Source of the DNA: UBA4733 sp036734945
GTDB lineage: Bacteria > Chloroflexota > UBA4733
Length of the DNA stretch: 64,000 nucleotides
Direction of reading: 5' to 3'
Assembly: GCA_036734945.1 (NCBI GenBank)
Contig: DAIMXP010000016.1
Location: forward strand, 16,686-80,685
Part shown: positions 21,343-30,639 of the stretch, one piece after another
Position numbering within the stretch: the stretch's first letter is position 1
Layout: every line of letters starts with the position of its first letter
The notes under the pieces: generated by a model
Seen by the model: only the letters and a program-made list of their open reading frames with translations
What the model was told of the DNA's origin: nothing
Database searches by the model: none
Made by a program: the position numbers and the translations under genes

Positions 21343-22539
21343 CTACCGCGACTCGCCGCTTTGCAGGGCTTGAGCAAGGTCGGCAAGAATGTCTTCCACG
21401 TCTTCGATGCCGACAGCCAGCCGCAGCAAGCCGTCACCAATACCGGCTGCCTGGCGTGCCGCCGGCGAGAGGCCCCGATGGGACGACATGGCCGGATAGA
21501 GCGCCAGGGAATAGACATCGCCCAGGGTTGTGGCCGGCAGCACCAGGCGAATCTTGCGCAGGAAGTTGAAGGCCGCCTCCCTGCTGGCGTCGACCAGATC
21601 GAAGGCAACGACGCCGCCATACCCACGCCCGGCGAACAAGCGCTCGGCAATTGCGTGGTCTGGGTGGCACGCCAGGCCCGGGTAATAGACGCGGGCTACC
21701 TGTGGCTGCTCCCCCAGCCATACTGCGACTGCGGCGGCCCCCGCGCAGTGCTGGCGCATGCGCAGCGGCATCGTCTTCAGGCCGCGTAGCGCCAACCAGC
21801 TCTCAAAAGGCGAGAGCACCGCTCCGACCAGCCGTAACGTCATCCTCAAGGGTGTTGCCAGCTCGTCGCCGGCGCAGACCACGCCAGCGGTGACATCGCC
21901 GTGGCCCGCCAGGTACTTGGTGACGCTGTGGACCACGGCGTCCGCTCCCCAGGCCAGGGGACGGCAGAGGTAGGGCGTGGCAAACGTATTATCGACCACC
22001 ACCAGCGCCCCGGCAGCCCTGGCTGCCGCCACGATGGCGGGAACGTCGGCCACGTGCAGCAGGGGGTTGGAGATCGTTTCCAGCAGGACGACCCGCACAC
22101 CTTGTTCCCGGCAGCGCTGGCCGACCGCTGCCGGGTCAGCCATGGGCATGGTCTCGACGCGCAACCCAAGCGGTGTCAGGATCGACTGGAGCAAGGTGTG
22201 CGTTGCGCCGTACAGATCGCGGGCCGCCAGCACACAGTCGCCCGCCCGCACCTCGAGCGCGATCAGCGCCGCGTGCAACGCTGCCATACCGGAGCCGAAG
22301 GCCACGGCGGTGTCGGCTTCCTCCAGGGCCGCGACGGCCTCCTCGAAGCTGTTGGTGGTGGGATTGGCATAGCGCGAGTAGACGTAGCCGGCTCGCTCAC
22401 CGGAAAAGACGGCGTCCAGATCCTCTGGGCTTGGTGCGGTGAAACTGCTGCTGGCATAGATGGGCGTGCTGGTCGGCGTGAACGGCGGACGTGTCCCGTG
22501 CTCGCCGGCGTGGACCGCCCTGGTGGCAAAGCCGGTCAC
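21343..22539 (-). CDS. cystathionine gamma-synthase / trans-sulfuration PLP enzyme
   Basis: 398-residue Cys/Met-metabolism PLP enzyme. Seen: GYVYSRYANPTTNSFE, GSGMAALHAAL, DLYGATHTLL, the PLP pocket VVVDNTFATPYLCRPL and the Schiff-base lysine in HSVTKYLAGHGDVTAG. The family includes cystathionine gamma-synthase, gamma-lyase, O-acetylhomoserine sulfhydrylase and methionine gamma-lyase; sequence motifs alone do not separate them. I choose GTG 22539 (MTGFATRAVHAGEH) because the conserved family begins there and GAAGGGATGA precedes it; the open frame reaches 22749 but that extension is not conserved in style. Confidence 0.9.
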   Translation of the reverse strand: MTGFATRAVHAGEHGTRPPFTPTSTPIYASSSFTAPSPEDLDAVFSGERAGYVYSRYANPTTNSFEEAVAALEEADTAVAFGSGMAALHAALIALEVRAGDCVLAARDLYGATHTLLQSILTPLGLRVETMPMADPAAVGQRCREQGVRVVLLETISNPLLHVADVPAIVAAARAAGALVVVDNTFATPYLCRPLAWGADAVVHSVTKYLAGHGDVTAGVVCAGDELATPLRMTLRLVGAVLSPFESWLALRGLKTMPLRMRQHCAGAAAVAVWLGEQPQVARVYYPGLACHPDHAIAERLFAGRGYGGVVAFDLVDASREAAFNFLRKIRLVLPATTLGDVYSLALYPAMSSHRGLSPAARQAAGIGDGLLRLAVGIEDVEDILADLAQALQSGESR

Positions 22540-22742
22540 CGTCTCATCCCTTCGCTGTGGGTCCCAGTTCCCCGCACTCACGATACCACCAGCGGTCCTG
22601 TCCCCGCGCCACCACCTCCCCTGGATGGTATCGTCAGGGCAGGCGAATAATGCCGACTTCGGCACCGTCAGTAGTCCAGCATGCCTGGCTACCGAGGTGG
22701 GAATAATGGGCTTTCCGTAGGATATAGGATAGAGGTTCAATA
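22540..22742. promoter_or_regulatory. divergent promoter region with a leader hairpin (22580-22634)
   Basis: Nine-base arms at 22580-22588 and 22626-22634 are exact reverse complements, enclosing a GC-rich loop, in the 5' leader of the gamma-synthase gene. The sequence does not fit the SAM-I, SAM-II or T-box consensus. It may be a simple leader structure. Confidence 0.35.
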
Positions 22743-23834
22743 GTGGCACACGTTTTTGCTGGAGAGTTGACCCGCATTGATCAGGAGGCGCTGGGGGCGA
22801 TGAAGACGCTGCCCGACGATTTCTGGGTCTATGGGGAGTTCAACGGTATCAGTCGGAACGTCGACTGGTTCGTCACACGGGCAGCTACCCACCAACCTTC
22901 CGTCCTCATGTTGATGGAACTGAAGCGCGTCTCGCGTCCGCTTCGCGGCTCGATTGATAGCGCCTGGGAGATCACGACCGAGTCCGGTGGCTGGCAGGAA
23001 ATCGCCCCGTCCAACAACCGCGACATCAACTACTACTGGCAGTCGGTGAACACGGCGAACGTGCTGGCCGAGTGGCTTTGGAACCACCAGCAGCGCTACC
23101 GCGAGTCGGCGGAGGTGCGGCCGCAGGATGAGTTCAAGGTGTGGCCCGACCTCGTCCTCCTCAGTCCCAGCGACGTCGGGCACCGGCTGCCGCTGGGACC
23201 GCCCAGCCGGTACGGACGCTGGTGGTACAACCTCGACGACTGGCTACGCCACGTGCTCACCTGGAAGCCGCGTAGCGGCATCTCCCTGACACCGCGTGAA
23301 CTGACCACGCTCGGTGAAGCGCTGGGACTGGAACAGATAGCCGCTCCTTTGACGCGCCCAATAAGCAGTGGACCGCGCGCTTCGGAAGAACTGCTCTCCT
23401 TCGTGACATGGCTCCGCTCCTTGGACGAGCGACTGAGCCGGTTGGAGGGCATGCTCGACGCCCGAGCGACGGCCGCGCCCGCACTGGTGACCGACAGCGC
23501 CGTCGAGCGATCCAACGCCGACAGTGTGAGCACCACGCCTTTGCGTGCCGCCGCGACCGTTATCCGGCGTCGCCTGACGGACGACGAGCGGACGGCGTTG
23601 CTCAGCGCGCTGGCTGAACTGCGCCAGCGAGGGCGGAGTCGCGCCCTGCCGACGGTGCTCGACGTCTTCAACTTCAAGCTGGGTTACCGCCTGCAAGACA
23701 CGAACTACAACGGTTTTGGCAGCGCTCGCTGCATGTTCGACCAGGCGCGCACCGACCAGATCATCAAGTTCGGCGGCTACAGTGGGCCCAACCCCTTGAT
23801 CTATGCGGAAGATGAGGACGTCGCCGCCTCCTGA
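22743..23834 (+). CDS. NERD-like nuclease domain protein with C-terminal OST-HTH-like domain
   Basis: 363 residues, GTG start after AGAGG. Residues 20-115 resemble a NERD (PD-(D/E)xK-related) domain: LPDDFWVYGEF, VDWFV with a candidate metal Asp, LMLMELKR with the E-x-K pair, and INYYWQSVNTANVLAEWL at the position of the family's NPxxQ element. A linker of about 150 residues follows. The last 85 residues (DDERTALLSALAELRQR, then LPTVLDVFNFKLGYRLQDTN and GFGSARCMFDQARTDQII) resemble an OST-HTH/LOTUS winged helix that binds RNA or G-quadruplexes. A nuclease acting on nucleic acid is inferred. The channel-like gene starts 12 bases after it. Family calls are by eye. Confidence 0.65.
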   Translation: MAHVFAGELTRIDQEALGAMKTLPDDFWVYGEFNGISRNVDWFVTRAATHQPSVLMLMELKRVSRPLRGSIDSAWEITTESGGWQEIAPSNNRDINYYWQSVNTANVLAEWLWNHQQRYRESAEVRPQDEFKVWPDLVLLSPSDVGHRLPLGPPSRYGRWWYNLDDWLRHVLTWKPRSGISLTPRELTTLGEALGLEQIAAPLTRPISSGPRASEELLSFVTWLRSLDERLSRLEGMLDARATAAPALVTDSAVERSNADSVSTTPLRAAATVIRRRLTDDERTALLSALAELRQRGRSRALPTVLDVFNFKLGYRLQDTNYNGFGSARCMFDQARTDQIIKFGGYSGPNPLIYAEDEDVAAS

Positions 23835-23846
23835 CCGCCGGCATGG

Positions 23847-24968
23847 GTGACATCCGGCTACAGTGAGCAGGTTTGGGAGTATTCGTCTGCCGTGGAAGCG
23901 CCGCTGCTGATCGCCGGGGCGACCATCGTCCTGATCGTGCTGTTCGACGTCTTCCAAACGGTGGTGCTGCCGCGTCCCACGCCTGCCGTTTTCCGCCCCA
24001 GCGCCGGCGTCATTGGCGCGCTGTGGAGGCTCACCTTCCGACTGGCCATGCGGCTGCGCAGCTCCGCCCGTCGGGAGCTGGTGTTAGGCACCTTCGCCCC
24101 ATTTATCGTCGTCTTGCTGCTGGTGGCCTGGGTCCTGCTGCTGATCACGGGGTATGGCCTTATGCTGTTTGCGCTGCGCAACGACGTGCAGCCGGTGCTG
24201 GATAGCCTGGGCACTGCCTTCTATTTCTCCGGTGTGGCCCTCTTTACCCTTGGCTTCGGCGACTTCGTGGCCCGCGGCGCGGCGGTGCGCGTCATCGTGC
24301 TGCTGGAAGCCGGCACGGGGCTCGGCATTGTGGCGCTGGTCATCACCTTCCTGTTCACGCTGTTTGGCGCCTACCAGCGGCGGGAGACGCTCGTCATCAG
24401 TCTCAGCGCGCGTGCCGGGGCGCCGCCTTCGGGCCTGGTGCTGCTGGAGACCTACGCCAAGTTCGCGATGGTTCCCGAACTGGCGCAGGTATTTGCCGCC
24501 TGGGAAACATGGTCGGCCGAAGTGCTGGATAGCCACCTCTCTTATCCCCTGCTGGCCTTCTTCCGCTCCACCCACGACAGCCAGTCCTGGATCAGCGCGC
24601 TCGGCGCGGTGCTGGACGCGGCCGCGCTGGTGCTGACGACGATCGACGACGGCCCGCGCGGCCCGGCCTACCTCCTGCAAGCCGTCGGCACGCACCTGGT
24701 CGGCGACCTCGGCCAGTATTTCCGCCTGGATGGCAGTGGCGATCCCTACGTCGAGGAGGACGAGTTCACGATGGCGCGTGAGCGTTTGCTGGCCGCCGGC
24801 TATCACCTGCGTGAGGCGTCCCAGTCGTGGGTAGCGTTCTCCCACTTGCGGTCGGAGTATGCCGGCATCCTCAACGCCATGGCCCGCCAGTGGGCAACGC
24901 CGCCGGCCCTCTGGATCGGCGACCGTTCGCGTTTCCGGCCGCACGCGCATAAGGTGACCGGAAGGTGA
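23847..24968 (+). CDS. two-pore-helix K+ channel-like membrane protein
   Basis: 373 residues. Three or four hydrophobic helices (LLIAGATIVLIVLFDVF, APFIVVLLLVAWVLLLITGY, and VRVIVLLEAGTGLGIVALVI) surround a pore loop SGVALFTLGFGDF that carries a TxGFGD potassium selectivity filter. The C-terminal 200 residues are helical and soluble, without a recognisable RCK or cyclic-nucleotide domain. It should let K+ (or related cations) pass through the inner membrane, gated by an unknown signal. Start GTG at 23847, 12 bases after the NERD-like gene, so the pair is likely cotranscribed. Confidence 0.8.
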   Translation: MTSGYSEQVWEYSSAVEAPLLIAGATIVLIVLFDVFQTVVLPRPTPAVFRPSAGVIGALWRLTFRLAMRLRSSARRELVLGTFAPFIVVLLLVAWVLLLITGYGLMLFALRNDVQPVLDSLGTAFYFSGVALFTLGFGDFVARGAAVRVIVLLEAGTGLGIVALVITFLFTLFGAYQRRETLVISLSARAGAPPSGLVLLETYAKFAMVPELAQVFAAWETWSAEVLDSHLSYPLLAFFRSTHDSQSWISALGAVLDAAALVLTTIDDGPRGPAYLLQAVGTHLVGDLGQYFRLDGSGDPYVEEDEFTMARERLLAAGYHLREASQSWVAFSHLRSEYAGILNAMARQWATPPALWIGDRSRFRPHAHKVTGR

Positions 24969-25165
24969 GGCTGCCAAACAAAGGAGCGGCGTATGTCTGC
25001 TTGTCCGTCGGCTCACCTGACGATAGCGTCCGCTCGTGCCATGTCTGGAAACGAAGGTAAGTGCGTTCCTGCGGGAAGGGGACCGCTGCATATAGCGCGC
25101 CTGTCCCCCCAAAGGTCAGGTCCGGGGACCCCGCGCCAGGATCGGGCATACTCACCCGTCGCCAC

Positions 25166-28100
25166 ATGCCGCATCAGGAAGGCCACCCCATTGCGCCCAA
25201 TCGCTTCCATTCGCTTGTTCTCGGTGCTCATCATCGGTTTGGCGCTGCTCTTTGGTGTGCTTCCCGGCGCGCTGGCCTCCTCCGCCACGGGGCGACTGCG
25301 ACGCGAACGCCTGTGCCGATGTGCTCACCTGGCGCCGCCTACTGTTCCAAGACGCCGCCGCCGCCCGCCCCGACCCCGCCGCCGCTCTGCTCCGGCGGAG
25401 CGCAATACTGCACGTCCGGCGCCGCTGCTCCGACGCCCGGCGCCGGAAAGCCAGGGGGCGTTTCCCCCCTGACCGGCGGCGGTACAGCATTCTCCGACAA
25501 CTTCAACCGGGCGAATGGACCCATCGGCGCGCCGTGGGTGCAGCGGGTCAACGGCGGCTGGACCGTCTCCAATGATCAGGCGCTCGCCATTGCCAACTGG
25601 ACCGCGATCACCTACGACGCAGGATCAGGCGACGGGACGGTGGCGGCCACCCTGGTCAATGGCTCGACCGTCAGCCTTGGCTACCTGGTCTTCCGCTACG
25701 TGGATGACGGTGACTACTGGATCTGGGGCCGCGCGAACGGAGACTATCAGCTCGGCTATTTCGCCGGACACAACTACTATCTCATCAGCGATACTGGTCT
25801 CTCCGCGCGCGATGGCGATGTCCTTCAGGTGGTCCTGAGTGGCAGCAGCATTACAGCCACCGTCAACGGCACGACCTGGGCGGCGCCGTCGAACAGCACC
25901 TTCCAGACGGCGACGTCGCACGGGTTGGGTTGCGGCCCCGGCGTCGCCTGCCTGTTCGATGACTTTTCCTACTCCCCTACCCTCGCCAGCACCGGTCCAC
26001 TTTCGACCAGCGGCGTTGCCTTTTCGGACAATTTCAACCGGCCCGATGGCGGGATGAGCGGCCCCTGGACCCAGCAGATGAGCGGGGGCTGGGTGGTCAG
26101 CAATCAGCAGGCAGTGGGCAACAACAGCAATTGGACGGCAATGACGAATGGCACGGGCTCGGCCAACGGCACCGTCCAAGCCACCCTGGTGGACGGGGCT
26201 GAAGCCAACATGGCCTGGATCGTCTTCCGCTACCAGGATGGCGGTGACTACTGGATCTGGGGCAAAGATGGGAACACCTACCAACTCGGCTACTTCTTCG
26301 GCCACAACTACTATCTCCTCGCCGAGACTGGTCTCGCTGCCCAGGACGGCGATGTGCTGCAGGTCGTGATGAATGGCAACACGATCACCGCAACCGTCAA
26401 TGGCGTGACCCGCGCCAGCGCGACCAACAATGCGTTTGCGACGCTCAAGGCCCATGGCCTCGGCTGTGGACCAGGGGCCTGTACCTTCGACGACTTCAGC
26501 TACGTACCGACCCTGGCGAGCACGGGCCCCGTATCCACCACGGGAGTGGCCTTCGCCGACAATTTCAACCGCGACAACAGTCCGATCGGCGGCCCGTGGG
26601 TGCAGCACCTGGCGACCGGCTGGACGGTCAACAACCAGCAGGCCCAGGCGCCGGCTAGCAACTGGTCGATGCTCACCTACAGTGCCGGGTCCCCGGATGG
26701 CACCATCACCGCGACCCTGACCAATGCCTCAGCCATGGGCGGTACCTGGCTGGCCTTCCGCTATATGGACATTGGGGACTACTGGATCTTCGGCAAGATC
26801 AACGGCGACTACCAGTTAGGCTACTGGAGCAACCATGCCTACGTGCTCGCGGTTGATACCGGGCTGACGGCGAGCAGCGGCGACGTCGTCCAGGTCGTGA
26901 TGCACGGCAACAGCCTGGCGGCGACCGTGAACGGCGCCACGGTGGCGATGGCCACGGATAGCACCTTCGCCACCTCTACCGCACACGGCCTCGGCTGCGA
27001 CCCCGAAGTCTGCCTGTTCGATGACTTCTCCTATTCCCCAACACTGGCGCCGACGAGCAATGTCACGGTACAGGCCGCAGCCACGGTCATGCAACAGGCG
27101 TACAAGCCCTACGGCACAAGCGGTGGCGATCCGGTGCAGACGTTCACCGGCAACTTCGGCTACAGCCACAGCGACCTCGCCATCCCAGGTCGCGGCCCCA
27201 GTCCGGTGTTGCTGCGCACCGCCAACAGTGGCGACACGCGCACGGGGCAGTTCGGGCCGGGCTGGACCAGCAATTACGGCATGCACCTGGCCAGTCCCGG
27301 CGACGGCACCGCCGATCTCTACCTGGTGGGACCGCAGGGCGGCGCCGACCGTTACAGCTTCCACAACGGCGGTACCTTCAGCCCGCCGCCCGCCGTGTAC
27401 GCCACCCTGGTGCGCAATCCTGACGGCAGCTACACGGCGACCCAGAAGGACCAGAGCGCCTGGACCTTCGACAGCACCGGCAAGCTCACCAGGATCAGTG
27501 ATCGCTACGGCAACGCCTCGGTGTTGACCTACAACCCCCAGTTCCAGCTCGTCTCCGTGAGCGACCCGGCGGGGCGAGGCAACCTCAGCTTCGCCTACAA
27601 CGCCAGCGGTCTCCTGGCGAGCGTCACGGATTGGGCGAGCCCGGCGCGCAGCGTGCAGTACGGCTACGACGCCAGCGGGCGGCTGCAGACCGTCACCGAC
27701 CGCGACGGCAAGCAGACGACATACGCCTACGACGGGACGAGCAGCCGCCTGACCGCCATCACCGACGCCAACAACCACACCGCCATCACCTTGAGCTACG
27801 ACGGCAACGGCCGGGTGCAGAGCCAGCAGGACGCCCTGGGCAACCAGACCAGCTTTGCCTACGTCACCAACGGCGACGGGACGCAGACGACCACCGTCAC
27901 GTTGCCTACGACCTCCTACCAGCCGAGCTTCCACCCGACCACTGCCGACACCTACGACACCAGCGGACGACTGATCAAACGGCTGAGCCAGCCATCCAGC
28001 GCTGAGACGTACACCCAGACGTTCAGCTACGACAGCAACTCCAACCTGGCGAGCAGCACCGATGCGCGCGGCAACACCACGCAGTTCTGCTACGACGTGG

Positions 28101-30427
28101 ACTACACCGGCGCCGCCATCGCCGGCAGCGCCGGCAACCTCACGCGCACCATCGCCCCGGCACCGGCGGCGGGCCAGAACGTGCTGGTCTCGCTCCTCAC
28201 GTACGATAGCAAGAACAACGTGCTGGAGACGGTGTCGCCCAAGGGGGTGGCGAGCGGGGCCAGCGCGAGCTGCAGCACGAACTTCGCCAGCAGCATCAAC
28301 GCGCTCTACGCCACCGACAACGCCTACGACGGCAGCGGCGTGGACCTGCTTTCCACCACGCAGCGCTACACCGATCCCGACCTCGGCCAACAGACGGCGA
28401 TCACCAAGTACGAGTACAACGACAGTGCCAATCCGGGACGGCTGACGCGGCTGATCCCGCCACGCGGCAACACCGGCGGCACGCCCGACTACAGCTACGC
28501 CACGACCATGACCTACTACGGTGCCGGCAGTCAAGCCGGCATGCTGCAGAGCTCGACTGACGCCGACGGCAACCAGACGACCTACAGCTACGACGCCGTG
28601 GGTCGCAAGGTCAGCATGGTGGACCCAGACGGTAACGCGGCCGGCGGCACGCCCGCCGCCCACACCTGGAGCTGGAGTTACGACAATGAGGACCGGTTGC
28701 TCTCGGTGAGCGCGCCGGCGCCGACGACCGGCGGCAGCCCGCTGCTGACGCAGTACCAGTACGACCCGGTGGGCAATCGCACGGTGGTGATTGATGCTAA
28801 CGGGCAGGTGACCAAGGACAGCTATGACGTGCGCGACAACCTGAGCCAGGTGGACCAGAGTCCCAGCCCTTGGACCAATCCCAATGTCACGCCGAGCCCG
28901 GACGTGGCCACCAGCTACAGCTACGACAACCTGGGCAAGCTCAGCCGCGTCACCCGCGCCAAAGGTGACAGCGCCAACGAACGAGCCACCGACTATCTGT
29001 ACGACGGAGCCGGGCGGCTGCGCCAGGAGATCCAGTATCCCAGTTGGCCGGCGACGACGCCGACGCTGGTGACCAGCTCCAGCTATGACGGCAACGGCAA
29101 CCAGACCAGCCGGGCAGACCCCTTGAACCAGACTGCCACCTTTGGCTACGACGCGCTCAACCGGCTCACCGCCATCGGCTACAGCGACGGCAAGACGCCC
29201 AACGTGAGCTACGCCTATGACGCCAACGGCAACCGAAGGAACATGACCGATGGCACGGGAATTACTACCTACAGCGTCGATGAGCTGGGCCGGCTCACCG
29301 CCGTGAGCAGCCCCGGCAGCGTCAGCGTAGGCTACCGCTACGACCTGAACGGCAATGCGACCAAGCTGATCTACCCAGACAACACAGCAGTGACCTCCAG
29401 CTACGACAAGGCGAACCGCCTGACCGGGCTGGCAGACTGGGCGAGCCGCAGCACCAGCTACGGCTACTTCCCCGATGGCGGCTTGCAGACGGTGACCAAC
29501 GTCGACGGCACCACCGCGACCTACAGCGAGGACAACGCGCAGCGGCTGACGCAGGTGAGCAACCAGCAGGGCAGCAGCGTGATCGACCAGCACAGCTACA
29601 CCCTGGACAGCCTCGGCAACCCGACGCAGCGCAGCGAGACGCTGGCGAAGGTGAGCGGTGGCAGCAGCGCCAGCAGCACGACCTACAGCTACGACAGCCT
29701 TTACCGCCTGCTGGGCGACGGCACGACCAGCTACGCCTACGATCCGGTGGGCAACCGCAGCACGCTCACGGTCGGAGGTGTGCCCACAGCCTCCACCTAC
29801 GACCGGGCCGACCGGGTCCTCACCGCCGGCACGACCGTCTACAGCGTCAACGCCGCTGGCAACGTGACGGTGCGGGGGACAGACAGCTTCGCCTACGACC
29901 AGGCCAACCGGCTGACGAGCGCGACGGTGGGCGGCGTCACCACGACCGCCGTCTACAACGGCGACGGCCAGCGTAGCAGCCAGGCGGTGGGGACCAATCC
30001 GACGACGACGTATGTGTACGACAGCAATCGCGGGCTGCCGGTGGTGCTCACCGATGGCACGCTGAAGTACGTCTATGGGGCGCAAGGGCTGGCCTACAGC
30101 GTGGATGCGACGAACAATGTCAGCGTCTACCACATCGACGGCTTGGGGAGCGTGCGGACGCTGACCAACGGCAGCGGGACGCTGATGCAGACCTACCAGA
30201 CGGATGCCTTCGGCAACGTCACGGCGAGCCAGGGGACGAGCAGCCAGCCCTTCGGCTTCACCGGACAGCAGCAGGACAGCACTGGGCTGCTCTACCTGCG
30301 GGCACGGTACCACGAGTCAGCGACGGGCCGGTTCCTCAGCCGCGACCCTGTCTTCGGGTTGATCGCGGCACCGCTGACCCTGAATCGCTATAGCTACATG
30401 GAGAGTGACCCGCTCGCGCTAAACTGA
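25166..30427 (+). CDS. RHS/YD-repeat secreted protein, frameshifted at both ends
   Basis: Very large surface or secreted protein of about 1750 residues. After a Pro/Thr/Cys-rich linker there are three tandem modules of about 175 residues, each starting FSDNFNR and ending DDFSYSPTLA (25487, 26018 and 26548), resembling concanavalin/LamG-like folds; then a DUF6531-like entry (FTGNFGYSHSDLAIPGRGP), about 30 YD repeats (YDxxGRL type), and the RHS core (GLGSVRTLTNGSG, FTGQQQDSTGLLYLRARY, YHESATGRFLSRDP). The frame stops at 30427 just before the conserved DPSG, because of one extra A. The export signal lies in another frame upstream (25191). The variable C-terminal toxin tip is missing. Confidence 0.85.
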   Translation: MPHQEGHPIAPNRFHSLVLGAHHRFGAALWCASRRAGLLRHGATATRTPVPMCSPGAAYCSKTPPPPAPTPPPLCSGGAQYCTSGAAAPTPGAGKPGGVSPLTGGGTAFSDNFNRANGPIGAPWVQRVNGGWTVSNDQALAIANWTAITYDAGSGDGTVAATLVNGSTVSLGYLVFRYVDDGDYWIWGRANGDYQLGYFAGHNYYLISDTGLSARDGDVLQVVLSGSSITATVNGTTWAAPSNSTFQTATSHGLGCGPGVACLFDDFSYSPTLASTGPLSTSGVAFSDNFNRPDGGMSGPWTQQMSGGWVVSNQQAVGNNSNWTAMTNGTGSANGTVQATLVDGAEANMAWIVFRYQDGGDYWIWGKDGNTYQLGYFFGHNYYLLAETGLAAQDGDVLQVVMNGNTITATVNGVTRASATNNAFATLKAHGLGCGPGACTFDDFSYVPTLASTGPVSTTGVAFADNFNRDNSPIGGPWVQHLATGWTVNNQQAQAPASNWSMLTYSAGSPDGTITATLTNASAMGGTWLAFRYMDIGDYWIFGKINGDYQLGYWSNHAYVLAVDTGLTASSGDVVQVVMHGNSLAATVNGATVAMATDSTFATSTAHGLGCDPEVCLFDDFSYSPTLAPTSNVTVQAAATVMQQAYKPYGTSGGDPVQTFTGNFGYSHSDLAIPGRGPSPVLLRTANSGDTRTGQFGPGWTSNYGMHLASPGDGTADLYLVGPQGGADRYSFHNGGTFSPPPAVYATLVRNPDGSYTATQKDQSAWTFDSTGKLTRISDRYGNASVLTYNPQFQLVSVSDPAGRGNLSFAYNASGLLASVTDWASPARSVQYGYDASGRLQTVTDRDGKQTTYAYDGTSSRLTAITDANNHTAITLSYDGNGRVQSQQDALGNQTSFAYVTNGDGTQTTTVTLPTTSYQPSFHPTTADTYDTSGRLIKRLSQPSSAETYTQTFSYDSNSNLASSTDARGNTTQFCYDVDYTGAAIAGSAGNLTRTIAPAPAAGQNVLVSLLTYDSKNNVLETVSPKGVASGASASCSTNFASSINALYATDNAYDGSGVDLLSTTQRYTDPDLGQQTAITKYEYNDSANPGRLTRLIPPRGNTGGTPDYSYATTMTYYGAGSQAGMLQSSTDADGNQTTYSYDAVGRKVSMVDPDGNAAGGTPAAHTWSWSYDNEDRLLSVSAPAPTTGGSPLLTQYQYDPVGNRTVVIDANGQVTKDSYDVRDNLSQVDQSPSPWTNPNVTPSPDVATSYSYDNLGKLSRVTRAKGDSANERATDYLYDGAGRLRQEIQYPSWPATTPTLVTSSSYDGNGNQTSRADPLNQTATFGYDALNRLTAIGYSDGKTPNVSYAYDANGNRRNMTDGTGITTYSVDELGRLTAVSSPGSVSVGYRYDLNGNATKLIYPDNTAVTSSYDKANRLTGLADWASRSTSYGYFPDGGLQTVTNVDGTTATYSEDNAQRLTQVSNQQGSSVIDQHSYTLDSLGNPTQRSETLAKVSGGSSASSTTYSYDSLYRLLGDGTTSYAYDPVGNRSTLTVGGVPTASTYDRADRVLTAGTTVYSVNAAGNVTVRGTDSFAYDQANRLTSATVGGVTTTAVYNGDGQRSSQAVGTNPTTTYVYDSNRGLPVVLTDGTLKYVYGAQGLAYSVDATNNVSVYHIDGLGSVRTLTNGSGTLMQTYQTDAFGNVTASQGTSSQPFGFTGQQQDSTGLLYLRARYHESATGRFLSRDPVFGLIAAPLTLNRYSYMESDPLALN
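25191..25290 (+). pseudogene. out-of-frame signal peptide of the RHS protein
   Basis: A TTG at 25191, eight bases after AGGAAGG (25176-25182), opens MRPIASIRLFSVLIIGLALL then FGVLPGALASSATG, a classical Sec signal peptide with an ALA-type cleavage site. It is in frame 0 while the RHS body is in frame 2, so a frameshift near 25285-25300 separates signal and body. Either an error, an inactivating mutation or programmed slippage explains this. Confidence 0.65.
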
Positions 30428-30488
30428 CCCCAGCGGTCTCACGCCGGCGAACAAGGTGCTGGCGGATGTGACGAAAGTGTGCGGGTGA
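30428..30488 (+). pseudogene. RHS core DPSG tail displaced by a one-base frameshift
   Basis: Shifting by one base at the AAA of 30421-30423 continues the RHS core as TDPSGLTPANKVLADVTKVC and then G and a TGA at 30486-30488. The DPSG motif marks the usual RHS junction before the variable toxin; only about 18 residues follow, so no toxin domain is present even in the restored frame. Confidence 0.7.
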
Positions 30489-30639
30489 ACGTGTCATCAG
30501 CTTGTCGCTGATCGGTCGCAAGCAGTAACAGCATCGGGAGTAACCCGGCAAGCGAAGCGCGCCGGAAGAGGACCTACCGGTCTGCCACCGGCTACACTAC
30601 CCGCGTATCACCGATGAGAGGAGCTACCGGAGTTCGCAC

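Noticed and set aside
22540..22742. SAM riboswitch ahead of the gamma-synthase gene
   Set aside because: The conserved SAM-I and SAM-II blocks are missing; only a simple 9-bp hairpin is present.
26816..30313. Very long antisense ORF (over 1100 codons) opposite the RHS gene
   Set aside because: It arises from the codon bias of the repetitive high-GC RHS gene; the translated sequence is low complexity and unrelated to any family.
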